Positions 8,829-17,576 of a DNA stretch of 64,000 nt are shown here, one piece after another. Position numbers and translations under genes: made by a program. Position 1 is the stretch's first letter. Each line of letters opens with the position of its first letter. This DNA is from DATFMP01 sp035266845. Its GTDB lineage: Bacteria > SAR324 > JACQKK01. Location: contig DATFMP010000079.1 of assembly GCA_035266845.1 (NCBI GenBank), positions 25,681-89,680 of the forward strand, in the 5' to 3' direction. A model generated the notes under the pieces. The model saw nothing but the letters and a program-made list of their open reading frames with translations. It made no database searches and was not told the DNA's origin.

Positions 8829-10025
8829 CTACCCCTGCTCCGGCACGTCGGCACGGCGGCTCCGCCATTCGGGCCGCAACGGCTCCAGCAACGCCGGCCA
8901 ATTAACTTCGCGCCACGGGCGCCCCGTGGCTACGATTTCCAGCAGGCTCGCCGCCACGCCGGGCCAGTGCTGCATCCCCAGCAGCAGCAGCTCACTGGAG
9001 GCCCGGCCGCGCACGGCGGCCCGCATGACTCTACCAAGCCCGGCGTAATGCCGGAACAGTTCCCGGCGCTGCCGGTCGAATTGTCGCTCCCAACGCTCGT
9101 GATGCAGCGGTTCGGCCAGCATGCCCGCGACGGCTCCAGCCGCCATGCGCGCCGATGCGAGCGCCACAGAGGTACCCACGCCCAGGCACGGGTCCACACC
9201 CCCGCCCGCATCGCCCAGCAGCAGCATGCCGCCCACGTGAAAGCGGTGCGGCACGAACAGTGGATGGTGCCAGCCCAACTGCGGCGAGACCGGCTCCGCT
9301 CCTGCGAACAGATCCCCGCACGGGCTCTCGCGCAGGAAGGCATCGTAGCGGCCCACCACGGCGCGATAGCCGACGCGGTCGGTCATCGTGGTGGCCAGCA
9401 GCGTGCCCTCGCCCACGGGTGTCAGGTACACGTCATGCGGGGCGAACAGGCCCACCACCACGCGCGGCACCGCCACCCCCGTCGCTAAACGATAGTGCCG
9501 GCGCAGCGCCATGCGTTCCCCGTATGGGCGCAGTGCCACACCGGCGCGCCGGGCCAAGCTGGAGTGCACGCCATCGGCCGCCAGCACGACCGGGGCGTGA
9601 TAGCTGTCGTGCAGCCCCTGCACGCCCGCGATGCGGCCCTCCCGCCAGATCAGCTCCCGCGCGGCGTCCGTGTGGTGACTCACCCCCGGCAGGCGTGCCG
9701 TGGCAGCGTGCAGCGCGGCGATTAGCGTCGTACGGCGCACACCGCGTCCCTGCGCCGAGCGCGGGAAGTCCAGCGCCACGCGACGGCGGCGGCTGCGGTA
9801 CTCCAGTCCCGTGAAGGGCGCGCCGGGCAGGTCGGCCGCCTCCAGCCCCAGTTCCCTCAGGCTGGCCAGCCCGAGCGGCATCACGCCCTCGCCGCAGACC
9901 TTGTCGCGCGGCAGCGGGGCCTTGTCCACCACCAGCACCCGGCGGCCCGCCGCCCCCAGTTGCAGCGCCGTGGCCAAGCCGGCCACGCCGCCCCCCACGA
10001 TCAGCACCTCCCCCTGCACGCCCAT
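8829..10025 (-). CDS. FAD-dependent oxidoreductase, geranylgeranyl reductase/monooxygenase family
   Basis: 398-residue flavoprotein. The N-terminal GGGVAGLATALQLGAAGRRV is the GxGxxG FAD-binding loop, ending in a conserved acidic residue (VVDK). DKVCGEGVMPLGLASL is the DxxCGE motif typical of the geranylgeranyl reductase/halogenase-like branch. LLGDAGGGVDPCLGVGTSVA is the second FAD motif (GD) in the C-terminal half. Substrates in this family range from isoprenoids to polyketides and quinone precursors, so the substrate is not predicted. It is divergent from the acyl-CoA dehydrogenase at 10307. The ATG at 10025 follows GGGTGGGTG; upstream in-frame ATGs lie in shadow-like sequence. Confidence 0.8.
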   Translation of the reverse strand: MGVQGEVLIVGGGVAGLATALQLGAAGRRVLVVDKAPLPRDKVCGEGVMPLGLASLRELGLEAADLPGAPFTGLEYRSRRRRVALDFPRSAQGRGVRRTTLIAALHAATARLPGVSHHTDAARELIWREGRIAGVQGLHDSYHAPVVLAADGVHSSLARRAGVALRPYGERMALRRHYRLATGVAVPRVVVGLFAPHDVYLTPVGEGTLLATTMTDRVGYRAVVGRYDAFLRESPCGDLFAGAEPVSPQLGWHHPLFVPHRFHVGGMLLLGDAGGGVDPCLGVGTSVALASARMAAGAVAGMLAEPLHHERWERQFDRQRRELFRHYAGLGRVMRAAVRGRASSELLLLGMQHWPGVAASLLEIVATGRPWREVNWPALLEPLRPEWRSRRADVPEQG

Positions 10026-10146
10026 CGCGCACCCACCCGAATGGCATTGCCGTCGCGCCGCCAACCGCCAGCGCATTCTTAACAGGATCGCCCGAACCGC
10101 TCCAATGGGCAACTGCCGCGGCCGGCGGCCCGAGGCGCCCATCGGC

Positions 10147-10176
10147 TTGACGCTGCGCGCGTGGCCTCCCTATCAT
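10147..10176 (+). promoter_or_regulatory. Candidate sigma70 promoter for the acyl-CoA dehydrogenase gene
   Basis: TTGACG at 10147-10152 and TATCAT at 10171-10176 are separated by 18 bases; each differs from the consensus at one position. This would start transcription near 10183, giving a leader of about 125 bases before the TTG start at 10307. Seen by eye; not tested against background frequency. Confidence 0.5.
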
Positions 10177-10306
10177 GGGCGGGCCGCGCCCACTCGACGG
10201 GTGCTGGCGCGAGTCCGCCACCGCTCGGGCCAAGCACCAAGGCTTCATGATCCAACCCGGCGCGGCGGCCCGACCCCGTTTCCCCTCTGGCTGCAGGAGT
10301 CACCCG

Positions 10307-11947
10307 TTGAACGCCGCTGCTCTGCTTCCCCGTCTCGCCGCCCATCTCGCGCAGGGCCGCTCCGCTCTCGACTCCGCCATCGGCGCCCTGGCCCAGGTCG
10401 CGGCGCAGGGAGGCCGCCTCCAACCGGACCTGCTGGAGGCGCACCAGCCCGAGGCGTTCCGGCTGGCTCACCTGCACGCGCGCGCCCATGCAGCCGCGGA
10501 GATGACGCGCTACGGGGAGCACGGCGAGCTGGAGGCGTTGCTGGCGCTGGCCTTCGGTGCGCGCACGCTGTACGACCTGAGCGCCGGGCTCTCCTGGCTG
10601 GCCTGCCGCCTGGAGGGCGTGCGAGAGGCCGCCGCGGTCTTCGGCAGCGCTCCGGAGATGGCCGCGTTGCTGGCGGAGTGCGGCGGCGACGCCCTGCACG
10701 CCGCGCTGCTGGAGGCTATGGCCGCTCGGCAGAGCGACGGCACGGACGGCCTGGACGCCGAGCACCGCATGCTGCGCTCCACCTTCCGCACCTTCGCCGA
10801 GCGCAAGGTGGCGCCCATCGCCGAGCGCCTGCACCGCGAGGACCTGCTGATCCCGGACGACCTGATCGCCGAGGCCGCGGAGCTGGGTTGCTTCGGCCTC
10901 TCGATTCCCGCGGAGCACGGCGGCGCGGAGGAGCGGCCGGACAACCTGGGTATGGTGGTCGTGACGGAGGAACTGAGCCGCGGCGCGCTGATCGTGGGCA
11001 GCCTCATCACGCGCCCGGAGATACTGGCCAAGGCCCTGCTGAAGGGCGGTACGCCGGAGCAGCTCGCGCGCTTCCTACCGCCCATGGCCTCCGGCGAGAA
11101 GATGGTGGCCGTGGCCATCACGGAGCCGGACGTGGGCTCGGACGTGGCCAACATCCAGACCGCCGCCACGCCGGCCGAGGGCGGCTGGCGCATCAACGGC
11201 ACCAAAGTCTGGTGCACCTTTGCCGGGCGTGCGGAGCTGCTGGGCCTACTGGTGCGCACGGAGCCCGACCGCGCCCTGGGGCACAAGGGCCTGGGCATGT
11301 TCGTGGTGGAAAAGCCCGCTTACCCGGGGCACGAGTTCGAGCACCGGCCGGAAGGCGGCGGCCGCCTGACCGGCCGCGCCATCGCCACGCTAGGCTACCG
11401 CGGCATGCACAGCTTCGAGCTGACCTTCGAGGACTATTTCCTGCCCGCAGACAGCCTTGTAGGCGGAGAGGCCGGGCGCGGCCAGGGCTTCTACCTGCAG
11501 ATGGAGGGATTCTCCTATGGCCGCCTGCAGACGGCCGCGCGGGCCCTCGGCGTGACGCAGGCCGCCTTCGAGCAGGCCCGTGGCTATGCGGAGAGCCGCC
11601 GCGTGTTCGGCAAAGCCCTGCGCGAGTTCCCTCTCACGCGCGAAAAGCTGGCGCAAATGGCCGCCTGCGTGCAGGCCAGCCGGCAGGCCACCTATGCCGC
11701 CGCGCGCCTGCTGGATGCGGGCGAGGGGCAGATGGAAGCCTCGCTGGTCAAGCTGTTCGCCTGCAATCAGGCCGAGTGGATCACCCGCGAAGCCATGCAA
11801 TTGCACGGCGGCATGGGCTACGCGGAGGAGTTCGCGGTCTCGCGCCTGTTCGCAGACGCCCGCGTGCTCTCCATCTTTGAGGGCGCGGAGGAGGTGCTGG
11901 CTCTGCGCGTGATCATGCCCACCCTGCTGCGCCGCCACCTGGGATAG
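10307..11947 (+). CDS. Acyl-CoA dehydrogenase with extra N-terminal helical domain
   Basis: FAD-dependent alpha,beta-oxidation of an acyl-CoA; 546 residues, against about 380-400 for a classic member. The core occupies roughly residues 155-546. AVAITEPDVGSDVANIQTAA is the FAD/substrate loop, GGWRINGTKVWCTFAG follows it, and VLSIFEGAEEVLALR carries the predicted catalytic Glu at the IYEG position. The first 150 residues (LLPRLAAHLAQGRSALDSAI onward) form an alanine-rich helical domain that I do not recognise. No ATG fits. TTG at 10307 has AGGAG at 10295-10299 and opens exactly where coding-like sequence begins, so I chose it. The opposite-strand neighbour is a flavoprotein; the substrate is unknown. 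Confidence 0.82.
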   Translation: MNAAALLPRLAAHLAQGRSALDSAIGALAQVAAQGGRLQPDLLEAHQPEAFRLAHLHARAHAAAEMTRYGEHGELEALLALAFGARTLYDLSAGLSWLACRLEGVREAAAVFGSAPEMAALLAECGGDALHAALLEAMAARQSDGTDGLDAEHRMLRSTFRTFAERKVAPIAERLHREDLLIPDDLIAEAAELGCFGLSIPAEHGGAEERPDNLGMVVVTEELSRGALIVGSLITRPEILAKALLKGGTPEQLARFLPPMASGEKMVAVAITEPDVGSDVANIQTAATPAEGGWRINGTKVWCTFAGRAELLGLLVRTEPDRALGHKGLGMFVVEKPAYPGHEFEHRPEGGGRLTGRAIATLGYRGMHSFELTFEDYFLPADSLVGGEAGRGQGFYLQMEGFSYGRLQTAARALGVTQAAFEQARGYAESRRVFGKALREFPLTREKLAQMAACVQASRQATYAAARLLDAGEGQMEASLVKLFACNQAEWITREAMQLHGGMGYAEEFAVSRLFADARVLSIFEGAEEVLALRVIMPTLLRRHLG

Positions 11948-11972
11948 GCTGCGCCCTCCTAACGGCTGCACC

Positions 11973-12018
11973 TGGGGGCCCTGCCCCCAGCCCCCCACCA
12001 GGGAGCGAGGCTCCCTGG
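11973..12018. repeat. GC-rich double-hairpin element, copy A
   Basis: Two back-to-back palindromes. TGGGGGC-CCT-GCCCCCA lies at 11973-11989. CCAGGGAGC-GAG-GCTCCCTGG lies at 11998-12018. They are followed by GACCC and, at about 12032, GAGACCGCG. A related arrangement occurs at 58264-58391. The first hairpin begins 26 bases after the acyl-CoA dehydrogenase stop and could also serve as an intrinsic-like terminator, although no T-run follows. Confidence 0.55.
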
Positions 12019-12101
12019 ACCCTGATCACGGACGAGACCGCGCCGGCCTTGATCGAGGTGTATACAGGGGGCACGGAGACCCACGGCCCCGCATCGTCTG
12101 T

Positions 12102-12130
12102 GTCATTCCGAGCGAAGCGAGGAATCTGCT
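12102..12130. repeat. Dispersed palindromic repeat with ATTCC/GGAAT arms
   Basis: The 29-base stretch has outer inverted arms ATTCC and GGAAT around the core GAGCGAAGCGAG. From memory, near-identical intergenic sequence is widespread in unrelated bacterial genomes and metagenome contigs. It lies between convergent genes (acyl-CoA dehydrogenase and phoR), a common location for REP/MITE-like elements. Only one copy is seen in this window. Confidence 0.5.
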
Positions 12131-12199
12131 GTCAGCGCCGACAGATGCTTCAGCCCATGCCGTGGGCCTCGGCACGACACCAACAGTCGCAGCAGCGGC

Positions 12200-13975
12200 T
12201 CACGCAACCCGCGCATCGGGCAGGTGGATGGAGAACGTGCTGCCGGTGCCCAGTCGGCTCTCCACCTGCACTCGGCCGCCATGGGCCTGGGCAATGTGCT
12301 TGACGATGGCCAAGCCCAGCCCCGTGCCGCCGGCCTTGCGGCTGCGGGCCTTGTCCACGCGGTAGAAACGCTCGAAGAGGCGCGGCTGGTGCTCGGCCGG
12401 GATGCCCGGGCCCTGGTCGCGCACGCGGATGACCACGCCGCCAGGCTCGCGGGCGGCCTCCGCCCGCACCTCCGTGCCGGCGGGGGCGTACTTCACGGCA
12501 TTGTCCACCAGGTTCACCACGGCCTGCTCCACGAGCTGCGGATTGACCCGCGCGCGCAACTCCGCCGGACAGTCCGCCGTGAGGCGGATGTCGCGCGAGG
12601 CCGCCTTGGCCACGCACACGCCAATGGCCGCCCGCACCAGTTCCGCGAGCGACACATCCTCCGTGTGCAGGTCGCCCTGCTCGGCCTCCTCCTCGATGCG
12701 CGAGAGGTTCAGCAGATCGTCGGTGATGGCGTTCAGGCGATCGGTATGACGGGCCACGATCTCCAGGAAGCGCCGCGCCGTGGCCGAATCCTCCAGGGTG
12801 CCGTCCAGCAGGGTTTCCACGAAGCCCTTAATGGACGTGATGGGCGTTTTGATCTCGTGCGAGACGTTGGCGACGAAATCCTGCCGCATGCGCTCCAGCC
12901 GGCGCAGGTGCGTCACGTCATTGAGCACCACCAGCGTGCCCAGGCCCTGCCCGCGCGGATCGCGCAGGGCCGACCCGTGCGCCTGCAGCGTGCGTGGGGT
13001 CTCGCCAAAGAGCGTCAACTCGTGCTCCAGGGGCGCGGGAGATACCGAGGCATCGTGCACCAAGCGCTGCAGCCCGGGATGGCGCACCACCTCCAGCAGG
13101 TCGCGGCCGCGAGCGCGCACAGGGTCGATACCGAACATGCGGCCCGCCGCGCCATTGCAGGTGAGCAGGCGCCCGCTGGGCTCCACGGCCAGCACGCCCT
13201 CCACCATGCTCGCCAGCACCGCCTCCCGTTCGTCGAGCTGCTGCGTGAGGCGCTCCAGCCGGGCCCGCACGGCCTGCCGGCTTCTGCCCAGGGCCTCGGC
13301 CAGCGGCCCCAGCAATGCATCGCCCCGGGCGCGAGCCAGCTCCGCAACCTGCGTGCCATTGGGCGTGGTAGCCCCATCCAGCGCCTCCAGGCCCGCCGCC
13401 AGCGCCGCCACGCGCCGCCGCGCCGCGCGGGTGGTGAGCCGCCCCAGCACCAGCACGCCGGCAATCAGCGCCAGCGCGCCCAGCAGGAACGCCCCGCGCA
13501 GGGCGGGCAGCCCGGTCGCGGCCGGGAGCGGCGCCTGCACCACCTGCAACGCCGCCACCACGCGGGCCGCACTACGCACGGGCACCGTGGCGGCCAGGTA
13601 GGGCCCTGGCGCCGGCACCGTGGCCGGGATCACGCGCCCGCCCAGAGCGTCGCGCCGGGCGGCCAGCAGCACTGCGTCGTCGGGAAAGTACGCGTGGGTC
13701 TCGGCGCAACCGGGGGCGTCGCCGGGCAGCACGATACGCACGCGCAGGCCCGGCGCCGCCGGACACGGCACCGCGGCTGAAGGCGCCACGCCTTCGCCCC
13801 AGTGGGTGCCGGCCTGCAGCGCCAAGCGTCGCGCATTGGCCTCCAGGGTGGTGGCGAGGCTGCGGTGGTGCTCGGCCTCCAAGGCGTTGGCGGCGGCGGC
13901 GTAGAGTGCCGCCAGGACGACGAGCCCCAGCACCAGCGCGGCGGGCACCAGCCCGCTCCGCAGCCGCTCGCCCAT
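12200..13975 (-). CDS. phoR: Phosphate-type sensor histidine kinase (PhoR family)
   Basis: Membrane sensor kinase of 591 residues that phosphorylates the adjacent PhoB-type regulator. Helix 1 (LVPAALVLGLVVLAALYAAA) and helix 2 (about 160-180) flank a periplasmic loop of about 130 residues, longer than in E. coli PhoR. A PAS domain (REAVLASMVEGVLAVEPSGR) precedes HisKA with FVANVSHEIKTPITSIKG, where His is the phosphoacceptor. ATPase motifs are NLVDNAVKYAP (N box), RDQGPGIP (G1) and GTGLGLAIVKHI (G2). It starts 4 bases after the phoB stop, so the pair is an operon. The large periplasmic loop means the stimulus may not be phosphate, since E. coli PhoR senses through PstSCAB/PhoU. Confidence 0.87.
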   Translation of the reverse strand: MGERLRSGLVPAALVLGLVVLAALYAAAANALEAEHHRSLATTLEANARRLALQAGTHWGEGVAPSAAVPCPAAPGLRVRIVLPGDAPGCAETHAYFPDDAVLLAARRDALGGRVIPATVPAPGPYLAATVPVRSAARVVAALQVVQAPLPAATGLPALRGAFLLGALALIAGVLVLGRLTTRAARRRVAALAAGLEALDGATTPNGTQVAELARARGDALLGPLAEALGRSRQAVRARLERLTQQLDEREAVLASMVEGVLAVEPSGRLLTCNGAAGRMFGIDPVRARGRDLLEVVRHPGLQRLVHDASVSPAPLEHELTLFGETPRTLQAHGSALRDPRGQGLGTLVVLNDVTHLRRLERMRQDFVANVSHEIKTPITSIKGFVETLLDGTLEDSATARRFLEIVARHTDRLNAITDDLLNLSRIEEEAEQGDLHTEDVSLAELVRAAIGVCVAKAASRDIRLTADCPAELRARVNPQLVEQAVVNLVDNAVKYAPAGTEVRAEAAREPGGVVIRVRDQGPGIPAEHQPRLFERFYRVDKARSRKAGGTGLGLAIVKHIAQAHGGRVQVESRLGTGSTFSIHLPDARVA

Positions 13976-13979
13976 GGCG

Positions 13980-14666
13980 CTACTCCTCCAGGCGGTAGCC
14001 CACGCCGCGCACGGTCTGGACGTGCCTGCCCGCGGGGCCCAGCTTCTTGCGCAGGCTCACCATCTGTACGTCCACGGAGCGCTCCGTGACGTGGTAGTCC
14101 TCGCCGCGCACGGCATCCATGATCTGTCCGCGCGTGAAGACCCAGCCCGGGCGCCGCGCCAGGAAGTTCAGGATGTTGAACTCGGTGAAGGTGAGGCTCA
14201 CGATCCGGCCTTCCACGGTCACTTCCCGCCGACCGGGGTGGATCTCGATGGCATGCACGCGCAGGGTGTCCCCCTCGACCGCCGGGGCGGCACCACCGCG
14301 CCGCAGCACGGCCTTCACGCGCGCCAGCAGCACCCGCGGACTGAAGGGCTTGGGCAGGTAGTCGTCCGCGCCCAGTTCCAGGCCCGCCACCACGTCCGCC
14401 TCCTCGCCCTTGGCCGTCAGCATCACGATGGGCAGCGAGCGCGTGGCGGCGTCCGTGCGCAGCAGGCGGCACACCTCCAGGCCGTCCATACCGGGCAGCA
14501 TCAGATCGAGGATGAGCAGGTCCGGCGGCTGCGCCCGCACGACCCGTAGCGCCTCCTCCCCGCTGCCCAGACCATCCACGCGGAAGCCCTCGCGCGCCAG
14601 GTTGAAGCGTACCAACTCCAGGATATCGTCTTCGTCCTCGACGACCAGGATTCGTTCCTTGGCCAT
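13980..14666 (-). CDS. phoB: Response regulator, OmpR/PhoB family
   Basis: 228 residues. The receiver domain carries the acidic triad (EDEDD at 10-14), phosphoacceptor Asp54 in LLILDLMLPGMDG, Thr in MLTAKG and Lys in LPKPFSP. The C-terminal winged-helix domain has LTFTEFNILNFLARRPGWVF, VTERSVDVQMVSLRKKLG and the terminal VQTVRGVGYRLEE typical of PhoB/PhoP. Paired with the downstream kinase. Its start codon is 5 bases from the stop of the PdxA-type gene, so it is probably cotranscribed with the acid-sugar genes. No pst or phoU gene is in the window, so the phosphate role is by family resemblance only. Confidence 0.88.
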   Translation of the reverse strand: MAKERILVVEDEDDILELVRFNLAREGFRVDGLGSGEEALRVVRAQPPDLLILDLMLPGMDGLEVCRLLRTDAATRSLPIVMLTAKGEEADVVAGLELGADDYLPKPFSPRVLLARVKAVLRRGGAAPAVEGDTLRVHAIEIHPGRREVTVEGRIVSLTFTEFNILNFLARRPGWVFTRGQIMDAVRGEDYHVTERSVDVQMVSLRKKLGPAGRHVQTVRGVGYRLEE

Positions 14667-14671
14667 GGGGG

Positions 14672-15682
14672 CTACGCTGCCCCCCGCGCGGCAGCACCCT
14701 GGGCCATGCGGATGGCATAGGCGATGGCCTGCACCATATTGGTGGGATCGGCCACGCCCTTGCCGGCGATGTCGAAGGCGGTGCCATGGTCCACGGCCGT
14801 GCGGATCATGGGCAGGCCCAGGGTCACGTTCACCGCCTCCTCGAAGGCCACCAGCTTCTGCGGAATGTGTCCCTGGTCGTGGTACATGGCCACCACGCCA
14901 TCCCACGCACCGCGGTAGGCGCGCAAGTAGAGCGAGTCCGGCGGCACGGGGCCGTCCACGGGCAGGCCCTCGGTCCGCAGGGTCTCGAGGGCGGGGATGA
15001 TCTCGTCGATCTCCTCGCGTCCGAACAGCCCGTGCTCGCCCGCGTGGGGGTTCAGGCCCGCCACGGCGATGCGCGGGTGCGCCATGCCGATCTCGCGCAG
15101 GTGCAGCGCCAGCGCCCGCGTGGTGGCCAGGATGCGCGGTTGCCTGGCCCGGTCGCAGGCCTCGCGCAGGGAGCAGTGAGTGGAAACGTGGACGATCTTC
15201 AGCTTCTCGGAGCTGAGCAGCATATAGGTGGGCACCTTGCCACAGAAGTGCCCCAGGATCTCCGTGTGCCCGTCAAACTTGTGTCCTGCCGCGTGCAGCG
15301 CCTCCTTGTTCAGCGGGGCCGTCACGATCCCGGCCAGCTCGCCGGCCAGCGAGAGCTGGATGCCGCGCTCCAGCGCGCGGAAGGCAGCCTCGCCGCCCTG
15401 GGGCGAAAGCTCGCCCGGCGCCAGCGGTGTCTCCAGCACGGCGATATCGAGCAGATTGATCCACCCAGGCTCCCAGCGCGCCGCTGCCGGGCTGGCGACC
15501 GTGTGCAGGGCATGGCCCTCGCCTGCGAAGGCAAGCTGCTGCGCCACTTGGCGAGCCTCGCCGATTAGCAGCAAGCGGCAGCGCTCGCGGATCTCGGGCC
15601 GCGTGACGGCCTTGAGCGTGACCTCGATGCCGATGCCGGCGGGATCGCCCAGGGTGACGCCAAGCAGGGGACGGTCGGTCAT
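14672..15682 (-). CDS. pdxA: PdxA-family 4-phosphate dehydrogenase (4-hydroxythreonine- or D-threonate/D-erythronate-4-phosphate)
   Basis: NAD-dependent oxidative decarboxylation of a four-carbon acid phosphate; 336 residues. The N-terminal LLGVTLGDPAGIGIEVTLKA is the family signature. Metal-binding histidines are visible in FDGHTEILGH, MYHDQGHIPQK and RTAVDHGTAFDIAGKG. The start at 15682 has AGGAG 7 bases upstream; the long frame beyond it is shadow. The gene follows a DUF1537 four-carbon acid sugar kinase by 91 bases. In characterised systems that pairing marks the PdxA2 type, which acts on D-threonate- or D-erythronate-4-phosphate rather than in vitamin B6 synthesis. The two types are hard to separate by eye, so both remain possible. 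Confidence 0.85.
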   Translation of the reverse strand: MTDRPLLGVTLGDPAGIGIEVTLKAVTRPEIRERCRLLLIGEARQVAQQLAFAGEGHALHTVASPAAARWEPGWINLLDIAVLETPLAPGELSPQGGEAAFRALERGIQLSLAGELAGIVTAPLNKEALHAAGHKFDGHTEILGHFCGKVPTYMLLSSEKLKIVHVSTHCSLREACDRARQPRILATTRALALHLREIGMAHPRIAVAGLNPHAGEHGLFGREEIDEIIPALETLRTEGLPVDGPVPPDSLYLRAYRGAWDGVVAMYHDQGHIPQKLVAFEEAVNVTLGLPMIRTAVDHGTAFDIAGKGVADPTNMVQAIAYAIRMAQGAAARGAA

Positions 15683-15773
15683 CTTGCACTCCTGGTGCTG
15701 GTCGGTCGCGGGGTCGGTTCCTGCGCCCCCGGCGCCCGGCCCTTGCGGTGGGTCGGTGGTATCGCTTCCGATG

Positions 15774-17090
15774 CTAGCACGAGCGCGGGGCTCCGTGCCG
15801 CAGGAAGTGCGCGGCATCGCGAAGGGCCTTTGGCTCGCCGAAGCCACCGGCCTTGGTGACCAGCGGCAGGCCCGGCTGCAGGCCGCCCACGGGCCAGCCC
15901 AGCGGCAGGCCCGGCAGCACCTCCGGCCCCAATTGCAGCGCCTCGCCCTCCAGCGCGCGCAGCGTCGCGCGGGCGATGTCCCCACCCGTGAGCACCAGCC
16001 CGGCCAGGGGGCTGCGGCTCGCCAGCGCCGCCACCAGCGCGCCCAGCGCCGCATTGAGCCGGCCCGAGCGCCGCGCAAAGCGGGCGGGCTCGTCGCTCCC
16101 GGGCGCGTCCGGCGCCAGGGAGACCACCAGCGTGCCGGCGCCATCGGCCGCTGCCCGAGCGAGCGCAGCCACCTGGGCTGCGACCCACGCCTCGGCCTGC
16201 GCATCCCAGTCTGGCGCATCCACAGCGGTCGGCTCCAGCGACAGCCCGAAAACGTCCGGCTCGCCCAACAGCAGTTCCACCTGGGCGTGCGTCACGCCCG
16301 TGCGCGAGCCGGCCACCACCAGCACGGGGCCTGCGCGGGGAAAGTCCGGCGGCAGCGTGGGTTCGCGGGCCTGCGGCAGCAGCCGCCCCGCCAGGGCGTG
16401 CGCCAGCCCGGCGGAGCCTACGGCCACCAGGGGAGCCACCGGTGCCTCCCAGGCCGCCAGCAGTGCCGCCGCGAGGGTGTCCAGGTGCGCCTCCGTGGCG
16501 GCATCGCCCACCACCACACGCGCGCCACGGCGGCGCAGCTCGCCCAGACGCAACGCCACGCCGGGCCGGCCCAGCTCCAGGTCCACTGCGCCGACCTGCC
16601 CCACGCGGCCCAGGGCACCCAGCAGGGTGGGCAGGTGACTCTCCGGCACCGGGTTGTGCCGGTCGCGTCCGATCTCCGTCTCGTGTACGGGTGTGCCGCG
16701 CACCCGCAACACGCCGTCTTCCACCGTGCGTCCGGCCGGGGGAAACGCCGGACACACCAGCAGGGCGGCGCCCGCTGCCAGCAGCGGCCCCGCCTCCGCG
16801 GCCAGGGGGCCGCGCAGGGTGGAGTCGATCTTCTTGTAGCGCACGGGCCAGCCCGCCGTGGCCAGCCGTTGCCGCCCGGCCTCAACCTGGCGCACTGCCT
16901 CGGTGGGCGATAGGTGGCGGCTGTCCGTGTTCAGCACCACCACGTCCCACGCGGTGGCACCGGCGGCCTGGGCGGGCAGTGGGGCCTCCGCGGCTACCAG
17001 CACGAGCACCCGCGCGCCCCGGGCGGAGAACGCCACGCCCGTATCGCAAGCACCCGTCAGGTCATCCGCCAGCACGCCAAAGGGACTCAT
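15774..17090 (-). CDS. Four-carbon acid sugar kinase family protein (DUF1537, OtnK/DtnK-like)
   Basis: ATP-dependent phosphorylation of a four-carbon acid sugar such as D-threonate or D-erythronate. 438 residues. The N-terminal domain opens with FGVLADDLTGACDTGVAFSA (the DDxTGA signature) and contains YKKIDSTLRGPLAAE (KxDSTLRG). The C-terminal nucleotide domain has VVAGSRTGVTHAQ, VLTGGDIARATLRAL and PLVTKAGGFGEPKAL, all conserved in the family. Start 17090 is preceded by GGTGGAG; the 105-codon upstream extension is arginine-rich shadow. Together with the adjacent PdxA-type dehydrogenase this forms the core of an acid-sugar catabolic route. Confidence 0.87.
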   Translation of the reverse strand: MSPFGVLADDLTGACDTGVAFSARGARVLVLVAAEAPLPAQAAGATAWDVVVLNTDSRHLSPTEAVRQVEAGRQRLATAGWPVRYKKIDSTLRGPLAAEAGPLLAAGAALLVCPAFPPAGRTVEDGVLRVRGTPVHETEIGRDRHNPVPESHLPTLLGALGRVGQVGAVDLELGRPGVALRLGELRRRGARVVVGDAATEAHLDTLAAALLAAWEAPVAPLVAVGSAGLAHALAGRLLPQAREPTLPPDFPRAGPVLVVAGSRTGVTHAQVELLLGEPDVFGLSLEPTAVDAPDWDAQAEAWVAAQVAALARAAADGAGTLVVSLAPDAPGSDEPARFARRSGRLNAALGALVAALASRSPLAGLVLTGGDIARATLRALEGEALQLGPEVLPGLPLGWPVGGLQPGLPLVTKAGGFGEPKALRDAAHFLRHGAPRSC

Positions 17091-17325
17091 CGGCTCCACC
17101 GGTTGCGGCACAGGCCACCACTTAGCGCGCCAAGGATCGCGGCAGGACAGCGCGCACTCACGGTGCTTGTAGCCCAGGTGGGCGGCCAAGGCCAAGCCGT
17201 GTGAGGGGGTCCGGCGATGGGTTGGAACAGGGGGCACGAAACAACAACGGCGGCCGGCCATCCTCATGTTCAGGGGCCGTACCGCCGCACAGGCAGCAGG
17301 AGCTGCAATCCGCCGCAGCGGAAGA

Positions 17326-17472
17326 TCAGGCTTTCGTGGTCTTGGTCGTTGAGGTCGTCGGCGAGGTGGCCGTCTTGCCCGAATGGTCCTTGCCGCAGTT
17401 GGCAAAGGCCGCCGGGCTCATCACCGCGGCCGTAAACCCAATGACTAACGCGATCGCCAGCAGCTTCTTCAT
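17326..17472 (-). CDS. Small exported peptide, 48 residues
   Basis: A short gene with all the marks of real coding sequence. GGAGG lies 8 bases before the ATG at 17472. The product starts MKKLLAIALVIGFTAAVMSP and then AAFA, a textbook signal peptide with an AxA cleavage site. The predicted mature part is only about 24 residues: NCGKDHSGKTATSP followed by a Thr/Ser/Lys-rich tail ending TTKTTKA, with one Cys. I do not recognise the family. It sits in the 490-base gap between the acid-sugar kinase and the divergent enolase-superfamily gene, on the kinase strand. Confidence 0.72.
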   Translation of the reverse strand: MKKLLAIALVIGFTAAVMSPAAFANCGKDHSGKTATSPTTSTTKTTKA

Positions 17473-17576
17473 GGACTGCCTCCGGTTTGGGGTGTCCTTC
17501 TGGACATCTCGTGCCGGCTATGGTGAGGGTTGGCGGAACATTTGTCAATCCACGCCACCCTGACCGGGACCGCCCC

